Below are positions 33,063 through 41,350 of a DNA stretch of 64,000 bases, piece after piece. The DNA comes from Prado023 sp963774745 (GTDB lineage: Bacteria > Actinomycetota > Actinomycetes > S36-B12 > CAIYMF01). Position 1 is the first letter of the stretch; every line of letters starts with the position of its first letter. The DNA lies in NCBI GenBank assembly GCA_963774745.1, contig CAVZGE010000010.1, forward strand, positions 62,001-126,000, read 5' to 3'. A program made the translations under genes and the position numbers. The notes below the pieces were generated by a model. That model saw only the letters and a list, made by a program, of their open reading frames with translations. It searched no databases and was not told where the DNA came from.

Positions 33063-34865
33063 GTGACCGACGCCGCCCTGACCATGCTCACGCTCGCGGG
33101 CGTGGTGGTGCTCTTCGTGTCCAACCGGCTCCCGGTGGAGATCGTCGCGGTGGGTTCGGCCCTGGTGCTGTACGGCCTGGGGATCATCTCGCTCACCGAG
33201 GCACTGGCGGGCTTCGCCGATCCCGCAGTGCTGCTGATCGGCGCACTGTTCGTGGTCAGCGAGGGGCTGGACTCCACCGGCGTGACGACCTGGGTCGGGC
33301 AGGCGGTCGTCAGCCGCGCCGGGACCGGCGTGCGCAGGCTGCTGCTCTACACGATGCTGCTCTCGGCCGGGCTCACCGCGCTGATCGGCCTGAACGGCGC
33401 CGTGGCCGCGCTGCTCCCGATGACGATCGTGATGGCCATGCGCCGCTCCCTGGAGCCGTCGCGGCTGCTGATGCCGCTGGCGTTCGCGGGCAGCGCGGGA
33501 GGGTTGCTGCTGCTGACCGGCAGCCCGGTCAACGTCGTGATCTCCGACGCTGCCCAGTCGGCGGGCGTCGGCGCGTTCAGGTTCGCGGAGTTCGCCATCG
33601 CGGGCATCCCCGTGGTGGTCGGCACGATCGCGATCGTGCTGCTGTTCGGTGATCGGCTCGTCCCGCAGCGCACGAGTGACGCCCTGCCCCCGGACCTCAG
33701 CGGGCACGCCCGCACGCTGGTCGAGCACTACTCCCTGGCCCACGTCGTGCACGAACGGGTCACGGCGGGCTCCGACCTCGTCGGCCAGCCCCGGATCGGC
33801 GTGGACCTGTCGGGCTACGCCGGGATCTCGCTGATCACGGCGGCCGACCGCTCGGGCCGGCCCACCTCCGCCGGTGTCCTCGAGGACGGCGACCGGATCA
33901 CGCTGCTCGGCGACGTCGACGTCGCGCGCCGGTTCGCCCAGGAGCATGGGCTGGACGTGGAGGGGGTCCGCACCCAGGCTGACATGGCCGAGGGCCTGCT
34001 CTCGCCCGATGGTGGTGCGGCAGAGGTGATCATCCCGCCGCGGTCGGGACTCGTCGGGCGCACCGTCCAGCCCGGCCAGGTCGTCAACGGTGGGCTGGTC
34101 GTCCTGGCCGTCAGCCGGCACGACCGGGCGGCGGGCCCCGGGCCGGCGGCTCTCGAGGTCGGCGACACCCTCCTGGTCGAGGGGCCGTGGGCCCTGCTGG
34201 ACGAGGTCGTGGACCACCGCGACGTCCTGGTGGTCGACTCCCCCGAGCTCGTGCGCCGCCAGGCCGTGCCGCTGGGGCCGCGCAGTGCCCGGGCGCTGGG
34301 GATCCTCGGGGTGATGGTCGTGCTGCTGATGTCGGGGGTGATCCCGGCCGTCGTCACCGCGCTGCTGGCCGCCGGTGCGATGGTCCTGCTGCGGGTGCTG
34401 ACCATGGAGAAGGCCTACCGCGGCATCTCCTGGACGACCCTGCTGCTGGTGGCCGGGATGATCCCGATGTCCACGGCGATCACGAACTCCGGTGCCGGGG
34501 ACCTGATCGCGACCGCCATGGTCGACTCCGTCGGCTCCTACGGCCCCACCGCCCTGCTGGCCGGGCTGTTCGTGATCACGGTCATCTTCGGCCAGCTCAT
34601 CAGCAACACGGCCACGGCGCTGGTGATGATCCCGATCGCGGTCGCCGCCGCCGACCAGCTCGGCATCTCCGCGCGACCGGTCCTGATGAGCCTGTGCGTG
34701 GGTGCGACCGTGGCGTTCCTGACGCCCGTGGCCACGCCGGTGAACATGATGATCATGCGCCCGGCCGGCTACCGGTTCGGCGACTACTGGAAGCTCGGCC
34801 TGCCCCTGGCGCTGCTCTTCGGGCTGGTCGCGGTGCTCTGGGTGCCCATCGTCTGGTCGTTCTGA
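33063..34865 (+). CDS. SLC13-type permease with two internal RCK_C (TrkA-C) domains
   Basis: A 600-residue transporter: an N-terminal membrane half (about residues 1-195), two soluble TrkA-C/RCK_C domains in the middle (about 200-385, with the pattern GYAGISLITAADRSGRP and a Gly-rich EDGDRITLLGD), then a C-terminal membrane half. This is the divalent anion:sodium symporter / citrate transporter layout with regulatory loops. The substrate could be sulfate, dicarboxylate or silicate. GTG 33063 has CAGGAT seven nt upstream and no Shine-Dalgarno. Confidence 0.82.
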   Translation: MTDAALTMLTLAGVVVLFVSNRLPVEIVAVGSALVLYGLGIISLTEALAGFADPAVLLIGALFVVSEGLDSTGVTTWVGQAVVSRAGTGVRRLLLYTMLLSAGLTALIGLNGAVAALLPMTIVMAMRRSLEPSRLLMPLAFAGSAGGLLLLTGSPVNVVISDAAQSAGVGAFRFAEFAIAGIPVVVGTIAIVLLFGDRLVPQRTSDALPPDLSGHARTLVEHYSLAHVVHERVTAGSDLVGQPRIGVDLSGYAGISLITAADRSGRPTSAGVLEDGDRITLLGDVDVARRFAQEHGLDVEGVRTQADMAEGLLSPDGGAAEVIIPPRSGLVGRTVQPGQVVNGGLVVLAVSRHDRAAGPGPAALEVGDTLLVEGPWALLDEVVDHRDVLVVDSPELVRRQAVPLGPRSARALGILGVMVVLLMSGVIPAVVTALLAAGAMVLLRVLTMEKAYRGISWTTLLLVAGMIPMSTAITNSGAGDLIATAMVDSVGSYGPTALLAGLFVITVIFGQLISNTATALVMIPIAVAAADQLGISARPVLMSLCVGATVAFLTPVATPVNMMIMRPAGYRFGDYWKLGLPLALLFGLVAVLWVPIVWSF

Positions 34866-34893
34866 GCACCCCTGGGGGCTGTTGCAGCCCCAT

Positions 34894-34899
34894 TAGGAT
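34894..34899 (+). promoter_or_regulatory. -10 box TAGGAT (leaderless purN)
   Basis: TAGGAT ends 6 nt before the GTG start of purN at 34906, giving a leaderless purNH mRNA. Confidence 0.5.
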
Positions 34900-34905
34900 G
34901 ACCGC

Positions 34906-35514
34906 GTGCCACGCACCCGCCTCGTCGTCCTGATCTCCGGCTCCGGGACGCTCCTGCAGGCCCTGCTCGATGCCAGCGCCGACCAGCACTTCCCGGCCGA
35001 GGTCGTCGGCGTCCTGGCCGACTCGGCCTCAGCCGCCGGCCTGCAGCGCGCGCGGGATGCCGGCGTGCCGGCGATCCCCGTCGCGCTGGCCGGCTATCCC
35101 GACCGTGCCGCGTGGGACCACGCGCTTCGCGACGCGCTGGAGTCCTTCGAGCCCGACTGGGTGGTGTCCGCCGGGTTCATGCGGATCCTCGGCCCGGACG
35201 TGCTCTCGGCGTTCCCGATGCGGGTCGTGAACACCCACCCCGCGCTGCTGCCCAGCTTCCCCGGCGCCCACGCGGTGCGCGACGCGCTCGCCCACGGTGT
35301 GCGGGTCACCGGTTCCACGATCCACCTCGTCGACGAGGGCGTGGACACCGGCCCGATCATCGACCAGCGCCCGGTGCCGGTCGACGACGATGATGACGAG
35401 GACTCGTTGCACGAGCGGATCAAGGTCGTCGAGCGCGCGCTGCTGGTCGACGTGATCCGCCGCCTGGCCACCCACAACGTGCACATCTCCGGCAGGAAGG
35501 TCACCCTGACATGA
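34906..35514 (+). CDS. purN: Phosphoribosylglycinamide formyltransferase
   Basis: Third step of de novo purine synthesis (GAR + 10-formyl-THF to FGAR). LVVLISGSGTLLQALLDA is the phosphate-binding start; the active site NTHPALLPSFPGAHA contains the Asn-His pair, and DEGVDTGPII contains the catalytic Asp. The 202 residues are standard. Its stop overlaps the purH ATG (ATGA), so the two are translationally coupled. Confidence 0.95.
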   Translation: MPRTRLVVLISGSGTLLQALLDASADQHFPAEVVGVLADSASAAGLQRARDAGVPAIPVALAGYPDRAAWDHALRDALESFEPDWVVSAGFMRILGPDVLSAFPMRVVNTHPALLPSFPGAHAVRDALAHGVRVTGSTIHLVDEGVDTGPIIDQRPVPVDDDDDEDSLHERIKVVERALLVDVIRRLATHNVHISGRKVTLT

Positions 35515-37091
35515 GCAATCCCGAGGGCCGGATCGCGGTCCGCCGCGCCCTGGTCAGCGTCTACGACAAGAGCGGGCTCGACGAGCTGGCCACCGCGCTG
35601 CACGCCGCCGGGGTCCAGATCGTCTCCACCGGGTCGACCGCCGCACGGATCGCCGCCGCGGGCGTCCCGGTGGTCGAGGTCTCGGAGCTCACGGGCTTCC
35701 CGGAGTGCCTCGACGGGCGGGTCAAGACGCTGCACCCGAAGGTGCACGCCGGGATCCTGGCCGACCTGCGCCTCGACGACCACCACTCGCAGCTGGAGGC
35801 GCTGGGCATCGAGCCGTTCGGCCTCGTCGTGGTGAACCTCTACCCGTTCACCGCGACCGTGGCCTCCGGGGCGAGCCCGGATGAGTGCATCGAGCAGATC
35901 GACATCGGCGGGCCGTCGATGGTCCGCGGCGCGGCGAAGAACCACGCGAGCGTCGCGGTCGTCACCTCGCCGGACGCCTACGGCGAGGTGATCGCGGCCG
36001 TGCAGGGCGCAGGGTTCACCCTGGCCCAGCGCGCGCGCCTGGCGGCGGAGGCGTTCGTGCACACCGCCACCTACGACATCGCGGTGGCCTCGTGGATGGG
36101 CAACGTCGTCGCCCCGACCGACGGGGGCTCCGGGTTCCCGGCGTGGGTCGGTGCCGCGTGGCAGCGGGCTGCCGTCCTGCGCTACGGCGAGAACCCGCAC
36201 CAGGGCGCGGCGCTCTACACCTCGGCGCACTTCCCGGGCGGGCTGGCCTCGGCTGAGCAGCTGCACGGCAAGGAGATGTCGTACAACAACTACGTCGACG
36301 CCGACGCGGCCCACCGCGCCGCGTATGACTTCACCGAGCCGGCCGTGGCGATCATCAAGCACGCCAACCCCTGCGGGATCGCCATCGGCTCGGACATCGC
36401 CCAGGCCCATGCCCGGGCGCACGAGACCGACCCCGTCTCGGCGTTCGGCGGGGTGATCGCCGCGAACCGTCCGGTCACCGCCGCGATGGCAGCCCAGGTC
36501 GCCGAGGTGTTCACCGAGGTCATCGTCGCCCCCGCCTACGACGCCGACGCCCTCGAGCTGTTGACCGCGAAGAAGAACCTGCGGATCCTCGTGGCGCCGC
36601 CGGTCCCGGCCGGCGCCGGTGCCGGTGCCGAGATCCGCCCGATCAGCGGTGGGCTGCTGATGCAGGCCCGGGATCGCATCGACGCCCCCGGTGACGACCC
36701 CACGACCTGGACCCTTGCGTGCGGTGAGCCTGCCGACGCCGCGACCCTGGCCGACCTGGAGTTCGCCTGGCGGGCCTGCCGGTCGGCGAAGTCCAACGCG
36801 ATCCTGCTGGCCAGCGACGGAGCCGCTGTCGGCATCGGGATGGGCCAGGTCAACCGCGTGGACTCAGCGCGGCTCGCGGTGGCGCGTGCCGGTGAGGAGC
36901 GCGCGCTGGGCGCGGTCGCCGCCTCCGATGCGTTCTTCCCGTTCCCCGATGGGCTCGAGGTGCTGATCGCCGGCGGGGTGCGCGCGGTCGTGCAGCCGGG
37001 TGGCTCGGTGCGCGACGCCGAGGTGATCGCCGCGGCCGAGGCCGCCGGGGTCACGATGTACCTCACGGGAACGCGGCACTTCTACCACTGA
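35511..37091 (+). CDS. purH: Bifunctional AICAR transformylase/IMP cyclohydrolase
   Basis: Catalyses the last two steps to IMP. The N-terminal MGS-like cyclohydrolase domain (residues 1-200: ALVSVYDKSGLDELA, GGRVKTLHPKVHAGIL-like block, IDIGGPSMVRGAAKNH) precedes the transformylase domain (RYGENPHQGAAL, IKHANPCGIAIG, SDAFFPFPDGLE). The C-terminal GTRHFYH is the family's usual end. The 526 residues are typical. It uses 10-formyl-THF, which the nearby folD supplies. Confidence 0.96.
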   Translation: MSNPEGRIAVRRALVSVYDKSGLDELATALHAAGVQIVSTGSTAARIAAAGVPVVEVSELTGFPECLDGRVKTLHPKVHAGILADLRLDDHHSQLEALGIEPFGLVVVNLYPFTATVASGASPDECIEQIDIGGPSMVRGAAKNHASVAVVTSPDAYGEVIAAVQGAGFTLAQRARLAAEAFVHTATYDIAVASWMGNVVAPTDGGSGFPAWVGAAWQRAAVLRYGENPHQGAALYTSAHFPGGLASAEQLHGKEMSYNNYVDADAAHRAAYDFTEPAVAIIKHANPCGIAIGSDIAQAHARAHETDPVSAFGGVIAANRPVTAAMAAQVAEVFTEVIVAPAYDADALELLTAKKNLRILVAPPVPAGAGAGAEIRPISGGLLMQARDRIDAPGDDPTTWTLACGEPADAATLADLEFAWRACRSAKSNAILLASDGAAVGIGMGQVNRVDSARLAVARAGEERALGAVAASDAFFPFPDGLEVLIAGGVRAVVQPGGSVRDAEVIAAAEAAGVTMYLTGTRHFYH

Positions 37092-37128
37092 CCGGGTCGG
37101 GGCCCGAGGACCGGGGAGCGAGGCGCGC

Positions 37129-37980
37129 GTGCAGACCATCGGATCCGTCGCCGAGCTGGTGGGACGTTACGACGCCGTGCTGTGCGACGTCTGGGGGGTG
37201 CTCCACGACGGCCGGACTGTGTTCCCGGGGGCGGGCGACGCGCTGATCGGGATGCGCGCCGCGGGCGTGCGCGTGGTCCTGCTGACCAACATGCCCCGAC
37301 CGAGCAGCTCCATGCCCCACGCGCTGGCCCGGCTGGCCTTCCCGGACTCGGCGTGGGACGCGATCGTGACCAGCGGGGACGTGACCCGCTCCGACCTTGC
37401 GCGGCGGGCGCCCGGTCCGGTCCATCGGCTCGGCCGCGACACCGACGTCGGCCTGTGGGAGGGCCTCGGCCTGCGCTTCGTCGACGACCTGGCCGGTGCC
37501 CGGTTCCTGGCGATGGCCGGGCTGCGCGACGCGGATGAGGCCCCCAGCGACTACCGCGAGGCGTTGCGCGCCGCGCGGGACCTAGACCTGGAGCTGCTGT
37601 GCGCCAACCCGGATGTGCAGATCATGTCCGGGGGACGGCTGCGCTGGTGCGCCGGTGCCGTGGCCGAGGCGTATGCCAACCTCGGTGGCCGGGTCGTCCA
37701 GGCCGGCAAGCCGTACGCGCCCATCTACCACCGCGCCTTCGAGGTGCTCGCAGAGGTCGCCGGCCGGGCCGTCCCGCGTGCGCGGGTCCTGGTCATCGGC
37801 GACGGACCCGGGACCGACCTGCTGGGCGCGAACCGGCAGGGCCTGGACAGCCTGTTCATCGCCACCGGGATCCACGGGGACTCGTTGGTGCAGAGCGGTG
37901 AGGTGGTGCTCCCGCGGGCGCAGGAGGTGCTCGACAGGGCGGGGGTCTCGGCCACGTACATACTGCCCAGGCTCAGGTGA
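37129..37980 (+). CDS. HAD-superfamily hydrolase, TIGR01459/NagD-like class
   Basis: A 283-residue class IIA HAD phosphatase. Motif I is YDAVLCDVWGVLHDG, with Asp nucleophile and second Asp replaced by Trp-Gly-Val as in the TIGR01459 family; motif II VLLTNMPRPSS; motif III Lys in VQAGKPYAPIYHRAF; motif IV VIGDGPGTDLLGA. The substrate is unknown. It lies 37 bp after purH and overlaps the small downstream ORF (GTGA). Confidence 0.85.
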   Translation: MQTIGSVAELVGRYDAVLCDVWGVLHDGRTVFPGAGDALIGMRAAGVRVVLLTNMPRPSSSMPHALARLAFPDSAWDAIVTSGDVTRSDLARRAPGPVHRLGRDTDVGLWEGLGLRFVDDLAGARFLAMAGLRDADEAPSDYREALRAARDLDLELLCANPDVQIMSGGRLRWCAGAVAEAYANLGGRVVQAGKPYAPIYHRAFEVLAEVAGRAVPRARVLVIGDGPGTDLLGANRQGLDSLFIATGIHGDSLVQSGEVVLPRAQEVLDRAGVSATYILPRLR

Positions 37981-38099
37981 CGAGGAGGACGACACTCGGC
38001 GCACGCCGGGTCGAGGGCGGGTGGCACGAGCTCGGGGACGAGTCGTGGCAGGTCATGCTCGACCCGGAGGGCAACGTGTTCTGCGTGTGCGTGCACTGA
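37977..38099 (+). CDS. Small 40-residue ORF resembling the C-terminal end of a VOC/glyoxalase-like protein
   Basis: GTG 37977 overlaps the HAD stop codon (GTGA). The product ends WQVMLDPEGNVFCVCVH, which is the closing strand of glyoxalase/bleomycin-resistance (VOC) proteins; the rest of the fold (about 80 residues) is missing. It is either a translated remnant or a truncated gene kept by chance in the purH-folD interval. No upstream frame supplies the missing part. Confidence 0.5.
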   Translation: MTRRTTLGARRVEGGWHELGDESWQVMLDPEGNVFCVCVH

Positions 38100-38126
38100 C
38101 CGGGCTGTGGGGGGCGTCCGGCCTGC

Positions 38127-38132
38127 GACAAT
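38127..38132 (+). promoter_or_regulatory. -10-like box GACAAT before folD
   Basis: GACAAT ends 7 nt before GTG 38140 and would give a leaderless folD mRNA, which favours this start over ATG 38131, which overlaps the box. Confidence 0.35.
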
Positions 38133-38139
38133 GCTGCCT

Positions 38140-38985
38140 GTGAGTGCGACGATCCTCGACGGCAAGGCGACCGCGGCAGCGGTCAAGCGCGACCTCGCGG
38201 CCACGGTCGCCGACCTGCGGGCCCGGGGGATCGTGCCCGGGCTGGGCACGGTCCTGGTGGGCGACGATCCGGGCAGTCGCGCCTATGTCGCCGGCAAGCA
38301 CCGTGACTGTGCCGAGGTCGGAATCGAGTCGATCCGCGTCGACCTGCCGGACACCGCCACCCAGGCCGACGTCCTGGCTGCCGTGCGCGAGCTCAATGCC
38401 GACCCGGCGTGCACGGGCTACATCGTGCAGCTGCCCCTGCCCCGGGGCCTGGACGCCAACGCCGTGCTCGAGGTGATGGACCCCGCCAAGGATGCCGACG
38501 GGCTGCACCCGGTGAACCTCGGCCGCCTGGTCCTCGGCTCGCCGGCGCCGCTGCCCTGCACCCCGCGGGGCATCGTCGAGCTGTTGCGCCGCTACGACGT
38601 CCCCATCAACGGTGCCGAGGTCTGCGTGATCGGCCGCGGGGTGACCGTGGGTCGCCCCCTCGGATTGCTGCTGACCCGCAAGTCCGAGAACGCGACGGTG
38701 ACGCTGTGCCACACGGGCACCCGCGACATCGCGGCCCATGCCCGGACCGCCGACATCATCGTGGCAGCCGCCGGGGTGCCGCACCTGATCACCGCCGACC
38801 TGGTGAAGACCGGGGCCGCCGTGCTCGACGTGGGCATCACGCGGACCGCCGAGGGGCTGGTCGGCGACGTCCATCCCGACGTCCGCGAGGTGGCTGGGTT
38901 CCTCGCGCCGATGCCCGGCGGCGTCGGCCCGATGACCCGGGCGATGCTCCTGGCCAACGTCGTCGAGGCCGCGGCCCGGTCATGA
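38140..38985 (+). CDS. folD: Methylene-THF dehydrogenase/cyclohydrolase
   Basis: Bifunctional folate enzyme making 10-formyl-THF. The catalytic Lys is in SRAYVAGKHRDC, the folate-binding block is GYIVQLPLPRGLD, CTPRGIVELL and the NADP-binding GRGVTVGRPLGLLL follow, and PMPGGVGPMTRAML closes the protein. The 281 residues are standard. GTG 38140 gives the usual MSATILDGKA start; ATG 38131 adds three residues. It overlaps the DUF3017 gene by ATGA. Confidence 0.96.
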   Translation: MSATILDGKATAAAVKRDLAATVADLRARGIVPGLGTVLVGDDPGSRAYVAGKHRDCAEVGIESIRVDLPDTATQADVLAAVRELNADPACTGYIVQLPLPRGLDANAVLEVMDPAKDADGLHPVNLGRLVLGSPAPLPCTPRGIVELLRRYDVPINGAEVCVIGRGVTVGRPLGLLLTRKSENATVTLCHTGTRDIAAHARTADIIVAAAGVPHLITADLVKTGAAVLDVGITRTAEGLVGDVHPDVREVAGFLAPMPGGVGPMTRAMLLANVVEAAARS

Positions 38986-39377
38986 CCGACGTCCCACCCG
39001 GCGCCTCGTGGCCCCCGGCCGCACCGGACCCGGTGGACGCCTCAGGGCTGGGCTTCACCCGCGATCGGGTCGAGGAGGATGCGGCCGCCTCGGTCGATGC
39101 GGCGCGTGGTGCTGGTGGTCCGCCCCTGCAGTGGCCGCTGATGCTCGTGCTCGCCGGACTTCTGGTCTCGCTGATCGTGGTGGCCACGGATCACTTCCGC
39201 CGTGGCTCGGTGCTGTTCGCGGGGTTCGTCGTCGGTGCGTTCTTCCTGCGGCTCTTCCTGCCGGAGCGCGATGCCGGGTGGCTGGCCGTTCGTGGCAGGG
39301 GCATCGACCTGCTGTGCCTGGGCCTGCTGGGGATCGGGCTGTCGGTGTTCGCGCTCATCGTCCCGCCGCCGTCGTAG
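38982..39377 (+). CDS. DUF3017 membrane protein
   Basis: A 131-residue protein: a disordered N-terminal half (Pro/Ala/Asp-rich), then three hydrophobic segments (around residues 50-65, 72-88 and 107-127) separated by short charged loops (RLFLPERDAGWLAVRGRGID). This is the DUF3017 pattern found after folD in actinobacteria. ATG 38982 overlaps the folD stop. The function is unknown. Confidence 0.8.
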   Translation: MTDVPPGASWPPAAPDPVDASGLGFTRDRVEEDAAASVDAARGAGGPPLQWPLMLVLAGLLVSLIVVATDHFRRGSVLFAGFVVGAFFLRLFLPERDAGWLAVRGRGIDLLCLGLLGIGLSVFALIVPPPS

Positions 39378-39464
39378 CGGGGACCGGATCGGGGTCGCCG
39401 CGCGAGCACTCGCGGCCCACTGGGTGCGCCCGGAGCCCCATCAGGTCGCCCGGAGCCGGGCGAG

Positions 39465-39470
39465 TAGGCT
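39465..39470 (+). promoter_or_regulatory. -10 box TAGGCT upstream of mdh
   Basis: TAGGCT lies about 50 nt before the mdh ATG. Unlike the leaderless genes here, mdh then has a leader with a strong GAGAGAGGAAAC ribosome-binding site. Confidence 0.35.
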
Positions 39471-39520
39471 GGACGGGCACCTGAGAGCGTCGGTGGACCG
39501 ACGCGCGAGAGAGGAAACCA

Positions 39521-40480
39521 ATGTCCCTGAACGGCAAGGTAACCGTCGTCGGCGCCGGGTTCTACGGCTCCACCACCGCCCAGCGGCTGGCTGAGTACAA
39601 CGTCTTCGAGACGGTCGTCCTGACCGACATCCTCGAGGGCCGCGCAGAGGGCCTGGCCCTCGACCTCAACCAGTCCCGGCCGATCGAGGGATTCGAGACG
39701 ACGGTCGTCGGCCAGACCACCGATCCCGCCACGGGTGCGGGCTACGAGGCCACCGCCGGCTCGGACGTCGTGGTCATCACCGCGGGCCTGCCGCGCAAGC
39801 CGGGCATGAGCCGGATGGACCTGATCGAGACCAACGCGCGCATCGTGCGCAACGTGGCCGAGAACGTGGTCGCGCACTCGCCGAACGCCGTCATCGTCGT
39901 GGTCTCCAACCCGCTTGACGAGATGACCGCCCTGACCCAGCTGGCCTCCGGGCTGCCGAAGAACCAGGTCATCGGCCAGGCCGGCATGCTCGACACCGCG
40001 CGCTTCACCAACTTCGTGGCCGTCGAGCTCGGCGTCCCGGTGGGTTCGGTGAAGACCCTGACCCTGGGATCGCACGGCGACACGATGGTGCCGGTGCCCT
40101 CACGCTGCACGGTCGACGGCACGCCCCTGTCCGAGCTGCTGCCCGCGGAGAAGATCGAGGAGCTCGTCGTGCGCACCCGCAACGGCGGGGCCGAGGTCGT
40201 GGCGCTGCTCAAGACCGGGTCGGCGTTCTACGCCCCGTCGGCGGCGGCAGCGCGGATGGCCAAGGCCGTCATCGAGGACTCCGGGCTGGTCATGCCGGTG
40301 TGTGCGTGGGTCGACGGTGAGTACGGCATCGAGGGCGTGTACCTCGGCGTCGAGGCCGAGATCGGCCGCGGTGGCGTGCGTCGCGTGGTCGAGGGCGACC
40401 TCACCGAGACCGAGCTCGCCGGGCTCAAGGAGGCCGCCGAAGCTGTCCGTGCCAAGCAGGCGGACGTCCAGAGCCTGTAG
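39521..40480 (+). CDS. mdh: Malate dehydrogenase (LDH-like class)
   Basis: NAD-dependent malate/oxaloacetate interconversion in the TCA cycle. The dinucleotide fold is VTVVGAGFYGSTTAQRL, with Asp in LTDILEGRAEGLALDL; the substrate-loop Arg residues are in GLPRKPGMSRMDLIETN; VVSNPLDEM and the catalytic His in LGSHGDTMVP follow. At 319 residues it belongs to the short LDH-like mdh class. ATG 39521 has a very good ribosome-binding site. A hairpin terminator follows 27 bp after the stop. Confidence 0.95.
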   Translation: MSLNGKVTVVGAGFYGSTTAQRLAEYNVFETVVLTDILEGRAEGLALDLNQSRPIEGFETTVVGQTTDPATGAGYEATAGSDVVVITAGLPRKPGMSRMDLIETNARIVRNVAENVVAHSPNAVIVVVSNPLDEMTALTQLASGLPKNQVIGQAGMLDTARFTNFVAVELGVPVGSVKTLTLGSHGDTMVPVPSRCTVDGTPLSELLPAEKIEELVVRTRNGGAEVVALLKTGSAFYAPSAAAARMAKAVIEDSGLVMPVCAWVDGEYGIEGVYLGVEAEIGRGGVRRVVEGDLTETELAGLKEAAEAVRAKQADVQSL

Positions 40481-40506
40481 CGCGACCCGCGCGACCAGCG
40501 CGACCT

Positions 40507-40537
40507 CGAGGCGGGCCTCCCACAGGGGCCCGCCTCG
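40507..40537 (+). terminator. 11-bp perfect hairpin after mdh
   Basis: cgaggcgggcc at 40507-40517 pairs with 40527-40537 around a 9-nt loop, starting 27 bp past the mdh stop. Confidence 0.65.
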
Positions 40538-40547
40538 TTCGCGTGCT

Positions 40548-40830
40548 GGTGTTCGGCGCCTGGTGTCCGGCGCCCGGTGTTCGGTGTTCGGGCGCCCGGT
40601 GTCCGGTGTCCCGTGTTCGGCGTTCGGGGTCCCGCCACGCCCATTGACGCCCGCGACCCACCACGGGCCTCAACGGCGGCCGCCTTGCCTACCGCCCAGA
40701 GCCCTCCCGCTCTTCCTCCAAGCCCGTTTGCCCTCCCCATCGGTGATCCATGCAGGTTCGGTGGGCTAGAGAGTCGCCAACCTGAATGGATCACCGGGAT
40801 CACCGGGATCACCGGGATCACCGGATCCGC
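40548..40830. repeat. Non-coding repeat cluster (13-bp-type tandem units, a palindrome, and four ggatcaccg units)
   Basis: This gene-free stretch has three parts. At 40548-40632, degenerate units of ggtgttcggcgcc/ggtgtccggcgcc follow each other. At 40741-40760 and 40777-40796, arms (cggtgatccatgcaggttcg and its near reverse complement) match at 18 of 20 positions. At 40788-40823, ggatcaccg is repeated four times, the first copy being part of the palindrome's right arm, as if slippage had copied that end. No gene or known element is recognised. Confidence 0.7.
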
Positions 40831-40867
40831 CGGTTGGCCCGGGGCCGCAGTGGGCGTTGCGGGCGGA

Positions 40868-41350
40868 TCAGGCGTCGGGGAGGACGTCCTCGCCGGCGAA
40901 GTAGGCGCGCAGGCGGTCCAGCACTCGGCCCCATGCGGCGTCGAAGTAGTCGAAGGCCTCGTCCCACTGGCCGCCGTCGCCCCACCCGAGCTGGGAGAGC
41001 TCGACCCGGGTGCCCTCGTCGACCTCGTCGGGACGCAGCCGCAGCAGCATCACCGTGCGTTGGGCGCGGGCCTCGGCCAGGTGCGGGGGCGCGTTCCACG
41101 TGACGGTCAGCATGGTCGGTGCCTGGAAGCCGATCACGGTGCAGTCCTCGGATCCGCGGGAACCCGGCTCCGCCTCGGTCAGGAAGTACCACTCGTAGGG
41201 GCCGCCGACGCGCAGCTCGATCCGGGAGTCGTCCACCAGCCACGAACGGATGCCGGCGTCGGTCGTCCAGGCCCACCAGACGTCCTCGACCGGGGCGTCC
41301 ACGGTCACGGCCTTGTGCACGACGCGCTCAGATGCGGGGAAGTGGGTCAC
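40868..41350 (-). CDS. SRPBCC/AHSA1-type domain protein
   Basis: A 160-residue protein of the START/Bet v1-like AHSA1 type: VHKAVTVDAPVEDVWWAWTT at the start, GGPYEWYFL in the middle, and the C-terminal amphipathic helix GGQWDEAFDYFDAAWGRVLD that closes the hydrophobic cavity. GTG 41350 overlaps the stop of thpR, so it is the second gene of a two-gene operon. The ligand is unknown. Confidence 0.85.
   Translation of the reverse strand: MTHFPASERVVHKAVTVDAPVEDVWWAWTTDAGIRSWLVDDSRIELRVGGPYEWYFLTEAEPGSRGSEDCTVIGFQAPTMLTVTWNAPPHLAEARAQRTVMLLRLRPDEVDEGTRVELSQLGWGDGGQWDEAFDYFDAAWGRVLDRLRAYFAGEDVLPDA

Noticed and set aside
40548..40830. CRISPR array
   Set aside because: Repeats are 9-13 bp, directly adjacent or degenerate, without unique spacers of constant length; no cas genes are nearby.
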